DNA of 64,000 bases from Methylobacterium cerastii (GCF_022179125.1 NZ_BPQG01000024.1:1-64000), one strand, 5' to 3'. Shown: positions 17,240 through 27,032, numbered from the stretch's first letter. The notes: generated from the letters alone by a model not told the origin. Translations and numbers: made by a program.

Positions 17240-17565
17240 GGTCGCCTTCGAAAGAATGTCCGCGCCGAAGCCGCGCCTGGTTCAGCATAGAGCAAGCGGG
17301 CAGGAGATACGCGGAGCCAAGATCGTTCGCCGATGTCGCGCAGCAGGCTGGACATTGCGTGCGCAAAGCGTCAGCTGCCCGATGAGTACCCGAGCGCGCG
17401 ATCGTTCAAACGTCTGGTGTTTCGGAAGCGAGAGACCGCGCCATCCGCGTCTCTCTCGAAGTCGGGTTCGCGTAAGAACCGCTGGGAGCGCCGCCATCGA
17501 GAAGCGCGGCCGCCCAAAACCCGTTTTCATGCACCCACGTCTCGATGTCCGACATCGAAGAACGT
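17240..17565. other. Intergenic region without recognised features
   Basis: This 326-bp stretch between the DUF3606 gene and tRNA-Leu has short open frames on both strands, but none with protein-like composition or a ribosome-binding site. It probably holds the promoter of the leftward DUF3606 gene and the 3' trailer of the leftward tRNA. Confidence 0.4.
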
Positions 17566-17650
17566 TGGTGCGGCCAAGAGGACTCGAACCTCCACCCCTT
17601 GCAGGACTAGCACCTCAAGCTAGCGCGTCTACCAATTCCGCCATGGCCGC
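17566..17650 (-). tRNA. tRNA-Leu (GAG)
   Basis: The 85-nt class II tRNA has acceptor stem GCGGCCA/TGGCCGC, anticodon stem CTAGC/GCTAG with loop TTGAGGT (GAG), a long variable arm, the GGTTCGAGTCC T arm, and an encoded CCA. Confidence 0.93.
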
Positions 17651-17838
17651 ATCGGCACCCGTCGGGTCCCGTTCGCTTTTCCGAAATCCGGGTCCGCTGC
17701 GGCGGCCGGCGTCTCGGGTGAGCGGCGCAGCGGATACCAGATCGATCCCGATCCGACAAGCGCTGCGGCCAAGCAATTCCGAAACGTGGCTCGGCAATTC
17801 CGCGGCAGGGTCCGGCAAATCCTCGCCGGGGCCTTGGA

Positions 17839-18144
17839 TCAGGCCGGTTCCATGCGGCTTTCGAGGAACGGCACGGCGCCGTCGCCGATGGTGACGCCGG
17901 GGATCCGCACCGAATCCGCCTTGCGGATCAGCTCCGTGACCTCGATCGAGATGCGGTTGCCGGTCACGACGATCTGGCCGCGGGCGACGGGGTGGTCGTT
18001 GGCGAGGATCTCGACGAGGTCGGTCTCGGTCGCCTCCAGTTCGATCACCGCGCCGCGTCCCATGCGCAGCAGCATGTGCAGCGGCATGCGGCAGCGCCCG
18101 AGCACCACCGTCAGATCGACCTTGAGGTCTTCCAGAACCGCCAC
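17839..18144 (-). CDS. FliN/FliM-like (SpoA domain) protein
   Basis: The product, about 101 aa, is essentially one SpoA domain: [28 protein letters not shown], then [24 protein letters not shown]. FliN-type proteins form the flagellar C-ring and bind the motor switch. The GTG at 18144 starts just before [16 protein letters not shown]. The frame stays open upstream to 18261, but that part is not family-like and overlaps lipB. No flagellar genes are in this window, so it is an outlying copy. Type III secretion C-ring proteins share the fold. Confidence 0.7.
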   Translation of the reverse strand: MAVLEDLKVDLTVVLGRCRMPLHMLLRMGRGAVIELEATETDLVEILANDHPVARGQIVVTGNRISIEVTELIRKADSVRIPGVTIGDGAVPFLESRMEPA

Positions 18145-18220
18145 GCGCCCACCGCCCCCATACGCCTTGCCACCGGCACGGACCGGTGGAAGGAGAGCAT
18201 TCCCGAAAGAGGGTGAAGCC

Positions 18221-18952
18221 TTGGTAAACGCCGCGCACCGTCTCGCGATCGCGCCCGACACGTTCCTGCCGCGGGCGGGCTCCCCGCCGGTGGCGTGGCG
18301 GATCAGCGACGCACTTGTCGGGTACGACGCGGCGATGGCGTGGATGGAGGCCCGGGCCGACGCGATCGCGCGGGGGCTCGCGCCCGAATGCGTCTGGCTG
18401 CTGGAGCACCCGGCGCTCTACACCGCCGGCACCTCGGCCCGCGAGGCCGACCTCGTGGCGCCGGCGCGGCTGCCGGTGCACCGGACGGGGCGGGGCGGGC
18501 AGTACACCTATCACGGCCCCGGCCAGCGGGTGGCCTACGTGATGCTCGACCTCAACCGCCGCCGCACGGACCTGCGCGCCTACGTGGCCGCCCTGGAGGC
18601 CTGGATCATCGCGACCCTCGACGCCTTCAACGTCCGGGCCGAACGCCGCGAGGACCGCGTCGGCGTCTGGGTGCGGCGGCCGGAGAAGGGCCGGGAGAAC
18701 GGAGACGCCGTGGAGGACAAGATCGCCGCGATCGGCATCCGCGTGCGGCGCTGGGTCAGCTTCCACGGGATCAGCCTCAACGTCGAGCCGGATCTCGCGG
18801 ATTTCTCCGGCATCGTCCCCTGCGGCATCCGCGGCCACGGGGTGACGAGCCTGGCCGACCTCGGCCGCGTCGTCGCGATGCCCGAGGTCGACATGCAGCT
18901 GCGGGCCGGGTTCGAGGCGGTGTTCGGCGAAACCGTGGACGAGGCGGAGTAG
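18221..18952 (+). CDS. lipB: Octanoyl-[acyl carrier protein]:protein octanoyltransferase LipB
   Basis: LipB moves octanoate from acyl carrier protein to lipoyl domains, the first step of lipoate synthesis. Visible motifs are [36 protein letters not shown] (substrate pocket), [22 protein letters not shown] (catalytic Lys) and IVPCGIRG with the catalytic Cys. From the TTG at 18221 the protein is 243 aa, normal for the family. This start is preferred because the frame upstream overlaps the divergent FliN-like gene. Confidence 0.93.
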   Translation: MVNAAHRLAIAPDTFLPRAGSPPVAWRISDALVGYDAAMAWMEARADAIARGLAPECVWLLEHPALYTAGTSAREADLVAPARLPVHRTGRGGQYTYHGPGQRVAYVMLDLNRRRTDLRAYVAALEAWIIATLDAFNVRAERREDRVGVWVRRPEKGRENGDAVEDKIAAIGIRVRRWVSFHGISLNVEPDLADFSGIVPCGIRGHGVTSLADLGRVVAMPEVDMQLRAGFEAVFGETVDEAE

Positions 18953-19019
18953 CCGTCAGGGCATTCCCGGGCGCGGTGGAGGCCGGCTCGCGTGACGGGA
19001 ATGCGCCCGCGCGAACCCC

Positions 19020-21209
19020 TCAGAAGTCGGCGTGCAGCCGGGTGGCGAAGAAGTCCGCAGGACCCCGGTCGCGGTTGTAGCCGGGGTTGATCACCCGCTG
19101 GTAGTCGAAGGTCAGGGTCACGGTCTTGGTCAGGCCGATGGCGTAGTAGGCTTCGAGCGCCCGCTCGGGGGCGTAGTTCAGGCGCCCGTCGCCGATCAGC
19201 AGGCCGAGGCCGCCGGTGGCGAAGTAGGCCTGGTGGGCCTCCGTGAGGCCGTTCACGGTGGCGCCGAGGCCGATGGTGTCGCCCGACCGGCCCCAGGCGG
19301 TCCCCTTCAGCGAGACGCCGCCCGACGCACTCCGGTCGACGTCGGTGAAGGACAGGCTCTCGTTGCGCCCGTCCGACAGGCTGACGCGGGCGAACACGCC
19401 GAGGTCGGCCGTGACCGCCTGCTCGAGGTTGACGTAGCCGCCGGTCTTGCGCCGCGGGCGGCGGGTGGCTGCGACCGCGTCGTTGACGTCGTCGAACACC
19501 CCCGATTGCGTCAGCGCCACGACCTGCCGGTAGTTGGCGGTGTTGCCCTGGTTCGAGAAGAAGCCGATCCGCACGCGGCCCGGCTGCTCGAGCGCGGGCA
19601 GGACGTAGCGCCCCTCGAACTCGATGTTGGCGCCCTGGCGGTCGAACACCCGCGGGTCGAGCACGTCGTTCGACGGCTCCTTGGGCACCTGCGTGTAGGC
19701 GGCGCGGATTGCGAATTCGGCGCGGTTGTATTCGACGTAGACGCCTTGCGTGAAGCCGGGGAGGTTGGCCGGGAAGTCCCAGGCCGAGGCCGCCCAGAGC
19801 GACCAGTTCATGAAGTCGACGCGGGGGTCGTGGGCGTAGACGTTGCCGTCGAAGAAGTCGCCCAGCGCGAACTTGCCGGCGACCACGGTGATCCGCTCGA
19901 CGTCGCGGCGGGTCGCGACCTGGTTCGGGCCGTCGGGTACGTCCTCGGTCTCGCCGCCGAGGCCGAAGGTCTGCCGCACGAAGTAGCGGTTCGAGCGCAG
20001 CTTCGGGAACGGCGCGCCGGCCTTCTGCGCCTCGCCGTTGACGAAGCCGGCGACGCCGAGCGTCCGCGACAGGCCGAAGCCCTGGCTGAATTCCGGGTTG
20101 TAGTAGAGCTCGGTGCCCTCCAGCAGCTTGAAGCCGACGAAGGCGGTCGCCGTCGTGGTCGCCTGGGCTTGGCGTGGCACCAGGCTGTTCGGGCCGAGAT
20201 AGGGCGAGCGGAACCCGCTCACGCCCTGGTTGATGAAGGTGGTCTGGCCGTGGAGCGAGAAGCGGCCGGTGTCGCCGTTGTCGGGATCGTGCGGGGCCGC
20301 CTCGTCGGGCTCGGGCGGCAGCCGCAGGCCGGCCGGATACCACGACAGCCGCGCCAGCATCTGGTTCGACGTGAAAGACGCCCGGGTCGAGACCGAGCCG
20401 AGGCCGGGCACCGCGCCGAGGTCGAGGCGGCCGGTGCCGCCGAGGTCGATGTAGCGATAGTCGAGGCCGAGGGCGAGGTGCTCGGTGATCGCGTACTGGA
20501 CGCCGGCCCCGAGGGTGAAGCCGAGCGTGCCCCGGTCGGTCCGCGCCGTCGCGGTGGGGCCGCCGGCGCGGTCCGGGTAGGTGGCGAGGAAGCGCGTCTC
20601 GGCGCCGGCGAGGCCGAAGGTGGCGTAGACCAGCGCGCGCTCGAAGGCGACGCCGAGCCGCCCGCGCACGACGCCGTAGAGGTCGGTCTTGGCGCGGATC
20701 ACGTCGAAGACCGGGTCGAACCCTTCGTAGCCGAAGCCGGCCGCGGTCGAGCCGACCGGGCGCTTGAGGTTGGCGCCGGCGATGTCCGCCTCGAGCCCGT
20801 AGACCCAGGGGCCGGCCTGCCAGTTCCAGCCGCCGAACACGCCGCCGACGGCGGTGGTCGCCTCGCGGCTGCGGTCGGCACGACCCGTGGCGTCGCCGGT
20901 CTTGAAGGCTGGAATGGGGCGGCCGCCGATCGTGGTCGGCCCGAAGCCGAGGGCGCCGAACGAGCCGCCGGCGCTGCCCTCGAGCCCGACATAGCCGCCC
21001 GACCAATCGACGAAGGCGGGAGAGGGGGAGGCCGCGCGCGCGACGGCGAGGTCGGCTCCGGCGGCATGTCCCGGCAGCAGGCAGGCCCCGATCAGGCAGG
21101 CCTCGATCAGACGGGTCTCGATCAACCCTCCCACGCCGCGGACGGCGACGCCGCGCGACCCGATGCCGTCCGCCCTGTTCCGGTGCCGCATCGCCCTGGT
21201 CCCCCGCAC
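19020..21209 (-). CDS. Two-barrel outer-membrane protein: Omp25/RopB-like barrel fused to OprB-like porin
   Basis: The 729-aa product has an N-terminal signal region (to about residue 52). Then comes an opacity-type beta-barrel of about 230 residues (WSGGYVGLEGSAGGSFGALG, FGGWNWQAGPWVYGLEADIAG, LALGLDYRYIDLG). A second, larger region resembles carbohydrate-selective OprB porins (VAGKFALGDFFDGNVYAHDPR, NWSLWAASAWDFPA, YYAIGLTKTVTLTFDYQ). It ends in Phe, as needed for outer-membrane assembly. The role is probably solute uptake across the outer membrane. Four in-frame starts lie within the first 50 residues, so the exact start is uncertain. Tandem 15-bp repeats lie under the signal peptide. Confidence 0.75.
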   Translation of the reverse strand: MRGTRAMRHRNRADGIGSRGVAVRGVGGLIETRLIEACLIGACLLPGHAAGADLAVARAASPSPAFVDWSGGYVGLEGSAGGSFGALGFGPTTIGGRPIPAFKTGDATGRADRSREATTAVGGVFGGWNWQAGPWVYGLEADIAGANLKRPVGSTAAGFGYEGFDPVFDVIRAKTDLYGVVRGRLGVAFERALVYATFGLAGAETRFLATYPDRAGGPTATARTDRGTLGFTLGAGVQYAITEHLALGLDYRYIDLGGTGRLDLGAVPGLGSVSTRASFTSNQMLARLSWYPAGLRLPPEPDEAAPHDPDNGDTGRFSLHGQTTFINQGVSGFRSPYLGPNSLVPRQAQATTTATAFVGFKLLEGTELYYNPEFSQGFGLSRTLGVAGFVNGEAQKAGAPFPKLRSNRYFVRQTFGLGGETEDVPDGPNQVATRRDVERITVVAGKFALGDFFDGNVYAHDPRVDFMNWSLWAASAWDFPANLPGFTQGVYVEYNRAEFAIRAAYTQVPKEPSNDVLDPRVFDRQGANIEFEGRYVLPALEQPGRVRIGFFSNQGNTANYRQVVALTQSGVFDDVNDAVAATRRPRRKTGGYVNLEQAVTADLGVFARVSLSDGRNESLSFTDVDRSASGGVSLKGTAWGRSGDTIGLGATVNGLTEAHQAYFATGGLGLLIGDGRLNYAPERALEAYYAIGLTKTVTLTFDYQRVINPGYNRDRGPADFFATRLHADF
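21075..21119. repeat. 15-bp tandem repeat inside the porin signal-peptide codons
   Basis: Three imperfect 15-bp units (typical unit GATCAGGCAGGCCTC) run from 21075, and a fourth degenerate unit starts at 21120. In the minus-strand reading frame they give a repeating LIETRLIEACLIGAC pattern, so the repeat built part of the hydrophobic leader. Confidence 0.7.
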
Positions 21210-21351
21210 GTTCCGAACTGCGGTATAGCAAAGGCTATAATCGCGGCAATCCTGCCTTTGCCGGCCCGGGTATTCCTATCGGCGACGTTGCAAAAATGCC
21301 CCGGGATCGATGACGCCGCGATGACACGGCGGCGACGCCGGGGCGAGGGGC

Positions 21352-22200
21352 TCAGGCGGGGCCGGTCGCGACCGGGCGGCTCGGGTCGGCGCCCCATTCC
21401 GACCAGGAGCCGTCGTAGAGGGCGCGGGCCGGGCGGCCGATCTGCTCCAGCGCCAGGGCGACGATCGCCGCGGTGACGCCGGAGCCGCAGGTGGTGACGA
21501 CCGGGCGGTCGGGGTCGATCCCGTTTTCGGCGAACACCGCGCGGAGCGCGTCCGGCGCCTTGAGGTGCCCGTCGGCCAGCAGCGCGGCGTAATGCAGGTT
21601 CCGGGCGCCCGGCATGTGCCCGGGGCGGACGCCGGGACGGGGCTCGGCCTCCTCGCCGCGGAAGCGGGGCGCGGAGCGGGCGTCGACCACCTGGGCGGTG
21701 CCGCCGGCCAGCGCCCGCGCGACGTCGGCCGCGTCGGCGACCGCGCCGTGGTCGAGCCGGGCGGAGAAATGGCGCCGGTCGCGAACCCGCGGCTCGCCCT
21801 CCTCGGTCGGGTAGCCGGCCGCGATCCAGGCCGGCAGCCCGCCGTCGAGGACGCAGACGTCGCGCACGCCGAAGGTGCGCAGCATCCACCAGACCCGGGG
21901 CGCCGAGAACAGCCCGTGCCCGTCGTAGACCACGATGTGCATGCCGTCGCCGACGCCGAGCGCCCGCATCCGCGAGGCGAACGCCTCCGGGCGCGGCATC
22001 ATGTGCGGCAGCCCGGATTCGGTGTCGCTCATCGCGTCGATGTCGAAGCGGACCGCGCCGGGGATGTGGGCGGCGCGATACTCCGCCTCGGGGTCGCGCC
22101 CGGCGGCGGGCAGGTACCAGGAGGCGTCGAGCACCACGATGTCGGGCGCATCGAGGCGCTGGTGCAGCCATTCGGTCGAGACGAGCGCGGTGTCGGCCAT
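21352..22200 (-). CDS. sseA: 3-mercaptopyruvate/thiosulfate sulfurtransferase
   Basis: The 282-aa protein has two rhodanese domains. The N-terminal inactive one contains VVLDASWYLP and AHIPGAVRFDID. The C-terminal one carries the active-site loop TTCGSGVTA, whose CGSGVTA form is typical of mercaptopyruvate sulfurtransferases, near residue 235. It transfers sulfur from 3-mercaptopyruvate to cyanide or thiols. The frame is open upstream to 22551, but family similarity starts at the ATG at 22200. Confidence 0.9.
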   Translation of the reverse strand: MADTALVSTEWLHQRLDAPDIVVLDASWYLPAAGRDPEAEYRAAHIPGAVRFDIDAMSDTESGLPHMMPRPEAFASRMRALGVGDGMHIVVYDGHGLFSAPRVWWMLRTFGVRDVCVLDGGLPAWIAAGYPTEEGEPRVRDRRHFSARLDHGAVADAADVARALAGGTAQVVDARSAPRFRGEEAEPRPGVRPGHMPGARNLHYAALLADGHLKAPDALRAVFAENGIDPDRPVVTTCGSGVTAAIVALALEQIGRPARALYDGSWSEWGADPSRPVATGPA

Positions 22201-22442
22201 GATGCGTCCGGTCAGTCGTTGCGGGCGGTGTCGGCGCCAGTCAATCACAGGGTGGAGGCGGATGCACGCCCCGGTTGGGCGGTCCAAGTCTGGGAAGGCG
22301 CGTCTGCCCGCGAACCCGCCGCAGCCTGGAGATCCGAGCCGGCGCGATGCCGCACAGCAAGTCGATCGTCCCGCTGCAACCCCGCAGGCTTGTGCATCCG
22401 TCAGACCCTGAAGGCTGTGCGCCGTTGCAAGATACGCGGGGC

Positions 22443-22477
22443 GGTCTTGTTTCCGCGGGGAACAAGACCAGTTATAA
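22443..22477 (+). promoter_or_regulatory. Palindrome overlapping a candidate promoter
   Basis: GGTCTTGTTTCC (22443-22454) pairs with GGGAACAAGACC (22458-22469) over 12 bp with one G-T pair. TTGTTT inside it and TTATAA at 22472-22477 are 18 bp apart, a possible promoter reading toward the GcrA-like gene. The rest of the gap from 22201 to 22652 shows no gene. Confidence 0.45.
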
Positions 22478-22652
22478 CAACACCATGACACCGTCGTGCC
22501 GGCGTTTTCGCCGGACCCGTATGGACCGGACGTCTCGCCGCCACGGATCACCGTGCGTTGCAGGATCGCTCGATACGGGACGGCGTTCTCTCACCATTCC
22601 CCTGCCGGGCGGCCTTCTGCGCCAGCATGAGATTCCGCGAGCTTTCAGTGCG

Positions 22653-22886
22653 ATGAACCAACTCGTCCGCATGTCCCAGATCGGCGAAGCCGAGACCGTC
22701 AAAGAGCCGTCGGCCGAGCTGCGCGTGCCGTTCGCGCAATCGGGCGCCTTCGTCTGCAAGTTCATCATCGGCGAGCCGAACGATCGCGCGGTGTGCTGCG
22801 GCGCGCCCGTGGCCGACGGAAAGAGCTGGTGCGCATTCCACCGCCGCATCGTGTTCGAGCCGACCCGACCCGGCCGCATCCGCTGA
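22653..22886 (+). CDS. Small GcrA-like zinc-ribbon protein
   Basis: The 77-aa protein ends with AFVCKFIIGEP..AVCCGAPVADGKSWCAFHRRIVFEP. This matches the C-terminal part of the GcrA cell-cycle regulator family (Cys-x-x-x-x-G-[ED]-P, then CG-x-P, then C-x-x-H), where the Cys/His set probably binds zinc. The N-terminal helix-turn-helix of true GcrA is absent, so it is a stand-alone C-terminal module of unknown role. The ATG at 22653 fits the domain; further in-frame sequence upstream is not protein-like. Confidence 0.55.
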   Translation: MNQLVRMSQIGEAETVKEPSAELRVPFAQSGAFVCKFIIGEPNDRAVCCGAPVADGKSWCAFHRRIVFEPTRPGRIR

Positions 22887-22928
22887 GCGGGCCCCTACGC
22901 CCGTGACCTGGCGACCGCGAGACGGGCT

Positions 22929-23639
22929 TCAATCGAGCCCGTCCTCCTCGTCGTAGGGCCGATAGCTGCGCATCATCCGGCCATCCGGGTATTGCACCGA
23001 GCGGGCGCGGACGACGAGGTATCCCGCGGCCTGCGCCGCCGCGATGCGGCGCGTCCGGTCGTCCCCCTCCGCGAAGATCGGGTTGCGTTCGCCGTCCGCC
23101 GGCCCGACGACACGACCGACCGGCAACGGCGCGTAGGGGTAGGGCGGCGCCGCCGCGAAGGTCCGCGGCGTGTAGGCCCGCGTGCCCACCCGGCGCACCA
23201 CCGGCCTCGCATCCCGTCGCTCGACGAGGCGTGGCGTGGCGATTCGCGCGCGCGGTACCTCTGCGACGATTTGGGGACGCGCGCGCCGCGCTTCGCGCAT
23301 CGGCTGGCGTGGCGGCTTCGCGGCTTGGCGGACGCGTGCCGGCGCGCTGGCCTTGCTCGCGGTCTCCGTACGTTTCGTGTCCACGCTTCTCGATGTGGAC
23401 TGGCCCTCGGCCGGACGGCTCGCGCTCACTGTCGCCGGAGCCGGCTCCTTCACGGGAGCCGGAGAGCTTGCAGCAATAGGGCTCGCGGCATCGGGGCCTG
23501 ACGCAGCGGGGGCGGCGCTGCGCGCTGGCGGGTCGGTCCAGGCGCCTTGAGGAGAGGCCTGCGCCAAGGCGGCGCTGGGACCGAGCGCCAAGCCCAGCAT
23601 CAGCGTCGCCCCGAGAATTCCACCAGCACCGATCGACAT
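22929..23639 (-). CDS. Exported Pro/Ala/Arg-rich protein of unknown function
   Basis: The 236-aa product has a clear signal peptide (SIGAGGILGATLMLGLALGPSAALAQA) followed by about 130 residues of disordered Ala/Pro/Arg-rich sequence. A short compact C-terminal part starts near TRAYTPRTFAAAPPYPYAPL and includes RTRRIAAAQAAGYLVVRARSVQYPDGR. I do not recognise a family. The ATG at 23639 is chosen because it begins the signal peptide. Confidence 0.55.
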   Translation of the reverse strand: MSIGAGGILGATLMLGLALGPSAALAQASPQGAWTDPPARSAAPAASGPDAASPIAASSPAPVKEPAPATVSASRPAEGQSTSRSVDTKRTETASKASAPARVRQAAKPPRQPMREARRARPQIVAEVPRARIATPRLVERRDARPVVRRVGTRAYTPRTFAAAPPYPYAPLPVGRVVGPADGERNPIFAEGDDRTRRIAAAQAAGYLVVRARSVQYPDGRMMRSYRPYDEEDGLD

Positions 23640-23786
23640 CGCGCACTCCCTGGCGGATGGCCACGGCGGCGCGACCGACGCAGCCTGCCTCAGTGGAAAT
23701 CTTAACGAAATCCTGCCGCAGCGTCCACGAGGATCGTCGCCGCGGGGCGGCGTGCGACCGGCGCCGCCACGCCCCAAGGGCCGCAG

Positions 23787-26700
23787 CTACTCCGCGGGCA
23801 CGCCGTGCCCGCCCGGCGCCCGCGCCGCCGGGGTCGCGGCCTCCGCCGTCTCGCCGGCGAGCACGTCCTTGCGGCGGAACAGACGCATCACGACGACGAA
23901 GAACACCGGCACGAAGAACACCGCCAGCACGGTCGCCGAGATCATGCCGCCCATCACGCCGGTGCCGATCGCCTGCTGGCTCTTGGAGGCGGCGCCGGCC
24001 GCGATGGCGAGCGGCACCACGCCGAAGATGAAGGCGAGCGACGTCATCACGATCGGGCGGAACCGCAGCGTCGCCGCCTCGATCGTCGCGTCCACGATCG
24101 AGGTGCCCGGCTTCCAGAGGTCCTTGGCGAACTCCACGATCAGGATCGCGTTCTTGGCCGAGAGGCCGATGATCGTGATCAGCCCGATCTTGAAGTAGAC
24201 GTCGTTGGGCAGGCCGCGCAGGTACACCGCCGCCACCGAGCCGATGACGCCGAGCGGGATCACCAGCAGCACCGAGAACGGGATCGCCCAGCTCTCGTAG
24301 AGCGCGGCCAGGCACAGGAACACGATCAGCACCGAGAGCGCGAGCAGCATGGAGGCCTGGGAACCGGCCTGCTTCTCCTGCAGCGACTGGCCGGTCCAGG
24401 TGTAGCCGAAGCCCTTGGGCAGTTGGCCCATCAGCCGCTCCATCTCGTTGATCGCGTCGCCCGAGGTGTAGCCGGGGTTGGGCTCGCCGGTGATGCGCAC
24501 CGACTGGTAGCCGTTGAAGCCGACGATCTGCTGCGGCCCGACGCTCCATTTCAGGTCGGCGAAGGAGGACATCGGCACCATGGTGCCCGACGCGTTCTTC
24601 ACCCCGTAGTTCAGGATGTCGGTCGCCTGCATCCGCTGGAGATCCTCCGACTGGACGATCACGCGCTGCATCTTGCCCCGGTTCGGGAAGTCGTTGGTGT
24701 AGACCGAGCCGAGGTTGACCTGGATCGTCGCGTTGATGTCCTCGAACTTCACGCCGAGCGCCGCCGCCTTCTCGCGGTCGATGACCAGTTCGGCCTCGGG
24801 CGCCGGCGGCAGGCCCTCGATCTTCATCTTCTGCAGCACCGGGCTCTGCATCGCGAGCTTGAGGAGCTGTTCCTGTGCGGCGAGCAGCGCCGAGTAGCCC
24901 TTCTGCGCCCGGTCCTGCAGGCGGAACGAGAAGCCGGCCGCGTTGCCGAGGTTGTCCACCGGCGGCGGCTCCTGCGCGTCGACGATCGCGTCGCGATAGC
25001 CCGACAGAGCCTTGTTGGTTCCCGCCACCAGCGCCGAAGCGGAATTCGCCGCGTCGCGCTCGTCCCAGGGCTTGAGCGTCACGAAGGCCTGGCTGGTGTT
25101 CGAGCCCTGGCCGGAGAACGAGAAGCCGTTCAGCATCGTCACCGTGGCGACGCCGGGCTGCGCCAGCAGATGCTCCTCGACCTTGCGCACGGCGGCCTGC
25201 GTCCGGTTGAACGAGGCTCCGGGGGGGGTCTGGATGTCGACGGTGAAGAAGCCCTGGTCCTCCAGCGGCAGGAAGCCTTCGGGCAGCCGCGCGAAGGCGA
25301 AGGCGACGCCGGCCACCAGCGCCAGGTAGACGATCATCACCCGGCCGGACTTCTTGATGAACCACGCGGTGCCGCGGCCGTAGCGCTTGGTCTCGCGGTC
25401 GACGATCCGGTTGAACCAGCCGAACACGCCGCCCTTGGCATGGCCGTGGCCCTTCTCGACCGGCTTCAGCAGGGTCGCGCACAGCGCCGGCGTCAGCGAG
25501 AGCGCGAGCACCGCCGAGAAGGCGATCGAGGTCACCATCGCGATCGAGAACTGACGGTAGATGATGCCGACCGAACCGGGGAAGAACGCCATCGGGATGA
25601 ACACCGCGATCAGCACCAGGGTGATGCCGATGATCGCCCCGGTGATCTGGTCCATCGCCTTCTTGGTCGCGTCCTTCGGCGACAGGCCTTCCTCGGTCAT
25701 GATGCGCTCGACGTTCTCGACCACGACGATGGCGTCGTCGACGAGGATGCCGATGGCCAGCACCATGCCGAACATCGTCAGCACGTTGATGGAGAAGCCT
25801 GCGAGCAGCATCGTGCAGCAGGTGCCCATCAGGGCGATCGGCACGACGATGGTCGGAATCAGGGTGTAGCGGATGTTCTGCAGGAACAGGAACATCACCA
25901 CGAAGACCAGAACCACCGCCTCCACGAGGGTGTGCAGCACCTTCTCGATCGAGGCCTTCACCGCGGGCGTGATGTCGTAGGGGATGTCCCACTTCAGGCC
26001 CGGCGGGAAGAACTGCGACAGCTCCTCCATCTTCTTGCGGATGGCGCCCGCCGTCTCCAGCGCGTTGCCGTCGGGGGCCAGCGTCACCGAGATGCCCGCG
26101 GCCTGGCCGCCGTTGAGGCGGGTCGAGAACTGGTAGGCGTCGCCGCCGAGTTCGATCCGCGCGACGTCGCGCAGGCGCACGTTCGAGCCGTCGGAGTTGG
26201 CGCGCAGCACGATCGCGCCGAAGTCGTCCACCGATGCGAGCTGGCCCTTGACGATGATCGGCGCGGTGATCGCCTGGCTGTAGGGGCTCGGCTGCGCGCC
26301 GACGGCGCCCGAGGCCACCTGGATGTTCTGGTTGCGGATCGCGTCCGTCACGTTCTCGGCGGTGAGCGAGAGCCCGCGCAGCTTGTCCGGGTCGACCCAG
26401 ATGCGAAGGCTGCGCTCGGTCGAGTACAGCGTCGCGCGCCCGACGCCGGGGATGCGGCGGATCTCGTTGATGACGTTGCGGATCAGGAAGTCGCCCAGGC
26501 CGATCTCGTCCATCTTCCCGTCGGTCGAGACGAGCGTGATGATGTTCAGCGTCGCGGCCGACGCCTCCTCGACGAGGATGCCCTGCTGGCGGACTTCGGC
26601 CGGCAGGCGCGCCTCGACGCGCTTGAGGCGGTTCTGCACCTCGACGGAGGCCAGCGCCGGGTCGGTGCCGGGCTGGAAGGTGGCGGTGATGTTGACGGCG

Positions 26701-26957
26701 CCGAACGAGTCGCTGGTCGACTCGAAGCTCATGATGTTGGCCGCGCCGTTCAGCTCGTCCTCGATGAGCCGGGTCGTGCCGGTGTAGAGGCTCTCCACCG
26801 AGGCGCCGGGATAGGCGGTCGAGAGCGCGATCGCCGGCGGCGCGATCACCGGATACTGCGCCACCGGCAGCAGCGGCAGCGAGAGCGCGCCGCCGAGGAT
26901 GATGAACAGCGCGACGACCCAGGCGAAGACCGGCCGGTCGATGAAGAAGCGTGCCAT
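23787..26957 (-). CDS. acrB: RND multidrug efflux permease (AcrB/HAE1 family)
   Basis: The 1056-aa inner-membrane proton-driven pump begins ARFFIDRPVFAWVVALFIILGG, the family start, and has 12 predicted membrane helices. Helix 4 carries GMVLAIGILVDDAIVVVENVERI with the two adjacent proton-relay Asp residues. LPEGFLPLEDQGFFTVDIQ lies in the second half. It works with the periplasmic adaptor encoded just upstream and an outer-membrane channel not in this window. The adaptor gene ends 114 bp before it, so they form an operon. The substrate cannot be told from sequence. Confidence 0.95.
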   Translation of the reverse strand: MARFFIDRPVFAWVVALFIILGGALSLPLLPVAQYPVIAPPAIALSTAYPGASVESLYTGTTRLIEDELNGAANIMSFESTSDSFGAVNITATFQPGTDPALASVEVQNRLKRVEARLPAEVRQQGILVEEASAATLNIITLVSTDGKMDEIGLGDFLIRNVINEIRRIPGVGRATLYSTERSLRIWVDPDKLRGLSLTAENVTDAIRNQNIQVASGAVGAQPSPYSQAITAPIIVKGQLASVDDFGAIVLRANSDGSNVRLRDVARIELGGDAYQFSTRLNGGQAAGISVTLAPDGNALETAGAIRKKMEELSQFFPPGLKWDIPYDITPAVKASIEKVLHTLVEAVVLVFVVMFLFLQNIRYTLIPTIVVPIALMGTCCTMLLAGFSINVLTMFGMVLAIGILVDDAIVVVENVERIMTEEGLSPKDATKKAMDQITGAIIGITLVLIAVFIPMAFFPGSVGIIYRQFSIAMVTSIAFSAVLALSLTPALCATLLKPVEKGHGHAKGGVFGWFNRIVDRETKRYGRGTAWFIKKSGRVMIVYLALVAGVAFAFARLPEGFLPLEDQGFFTVDIQTPPGASFNRTQAAVRKVEEHLLAQPGVATVTMLNGFSFSGQGSNTSQAFVTLKPWDERDAANSASALVAGTNKALSGYRDAIVDAQEPPPVDNLGNAAGFSFRLQDRAQKGYSALLAAQEQLLKLAMQSPVLQKMKIEGLPPAPEAELVIDREKAAALGVKFEDINATIQVNLGSVYTNDFPNRGKMQRVIVQSEDLQRMQATDILNYGVKNASGTMVPMSSFADLKWSVGPQQIVGFNGYQSVRITGEPNPGYTSGDAINEMERLMGQLPKGFGYTWTGQSLQEKQAGSQASMLLALSVLIVFLCLAALYESWAIPFSVLLVIPLGVIGSVAAVYLRGLPNDVYFKIGLITIIGLSAKNAILIVEFAKDLWKPGTSIVDATIEAATLRFRPIVMTSLAFIFGVVPLAIAAGAASKSQQAIGTGVMGGMISATVLAVFFVPVFFVVVMRLFRRKDVLAGETAEAATPAARAPGGHGVPAE

Positions 26958-27032
26958 GGAGGTTCCGGATCAGCCTGTCGGGTGGTCGTGGGGCGGCGCT
27001 TCGAAGCGCGCCCCGGTCGGCGATGTCGCTCG

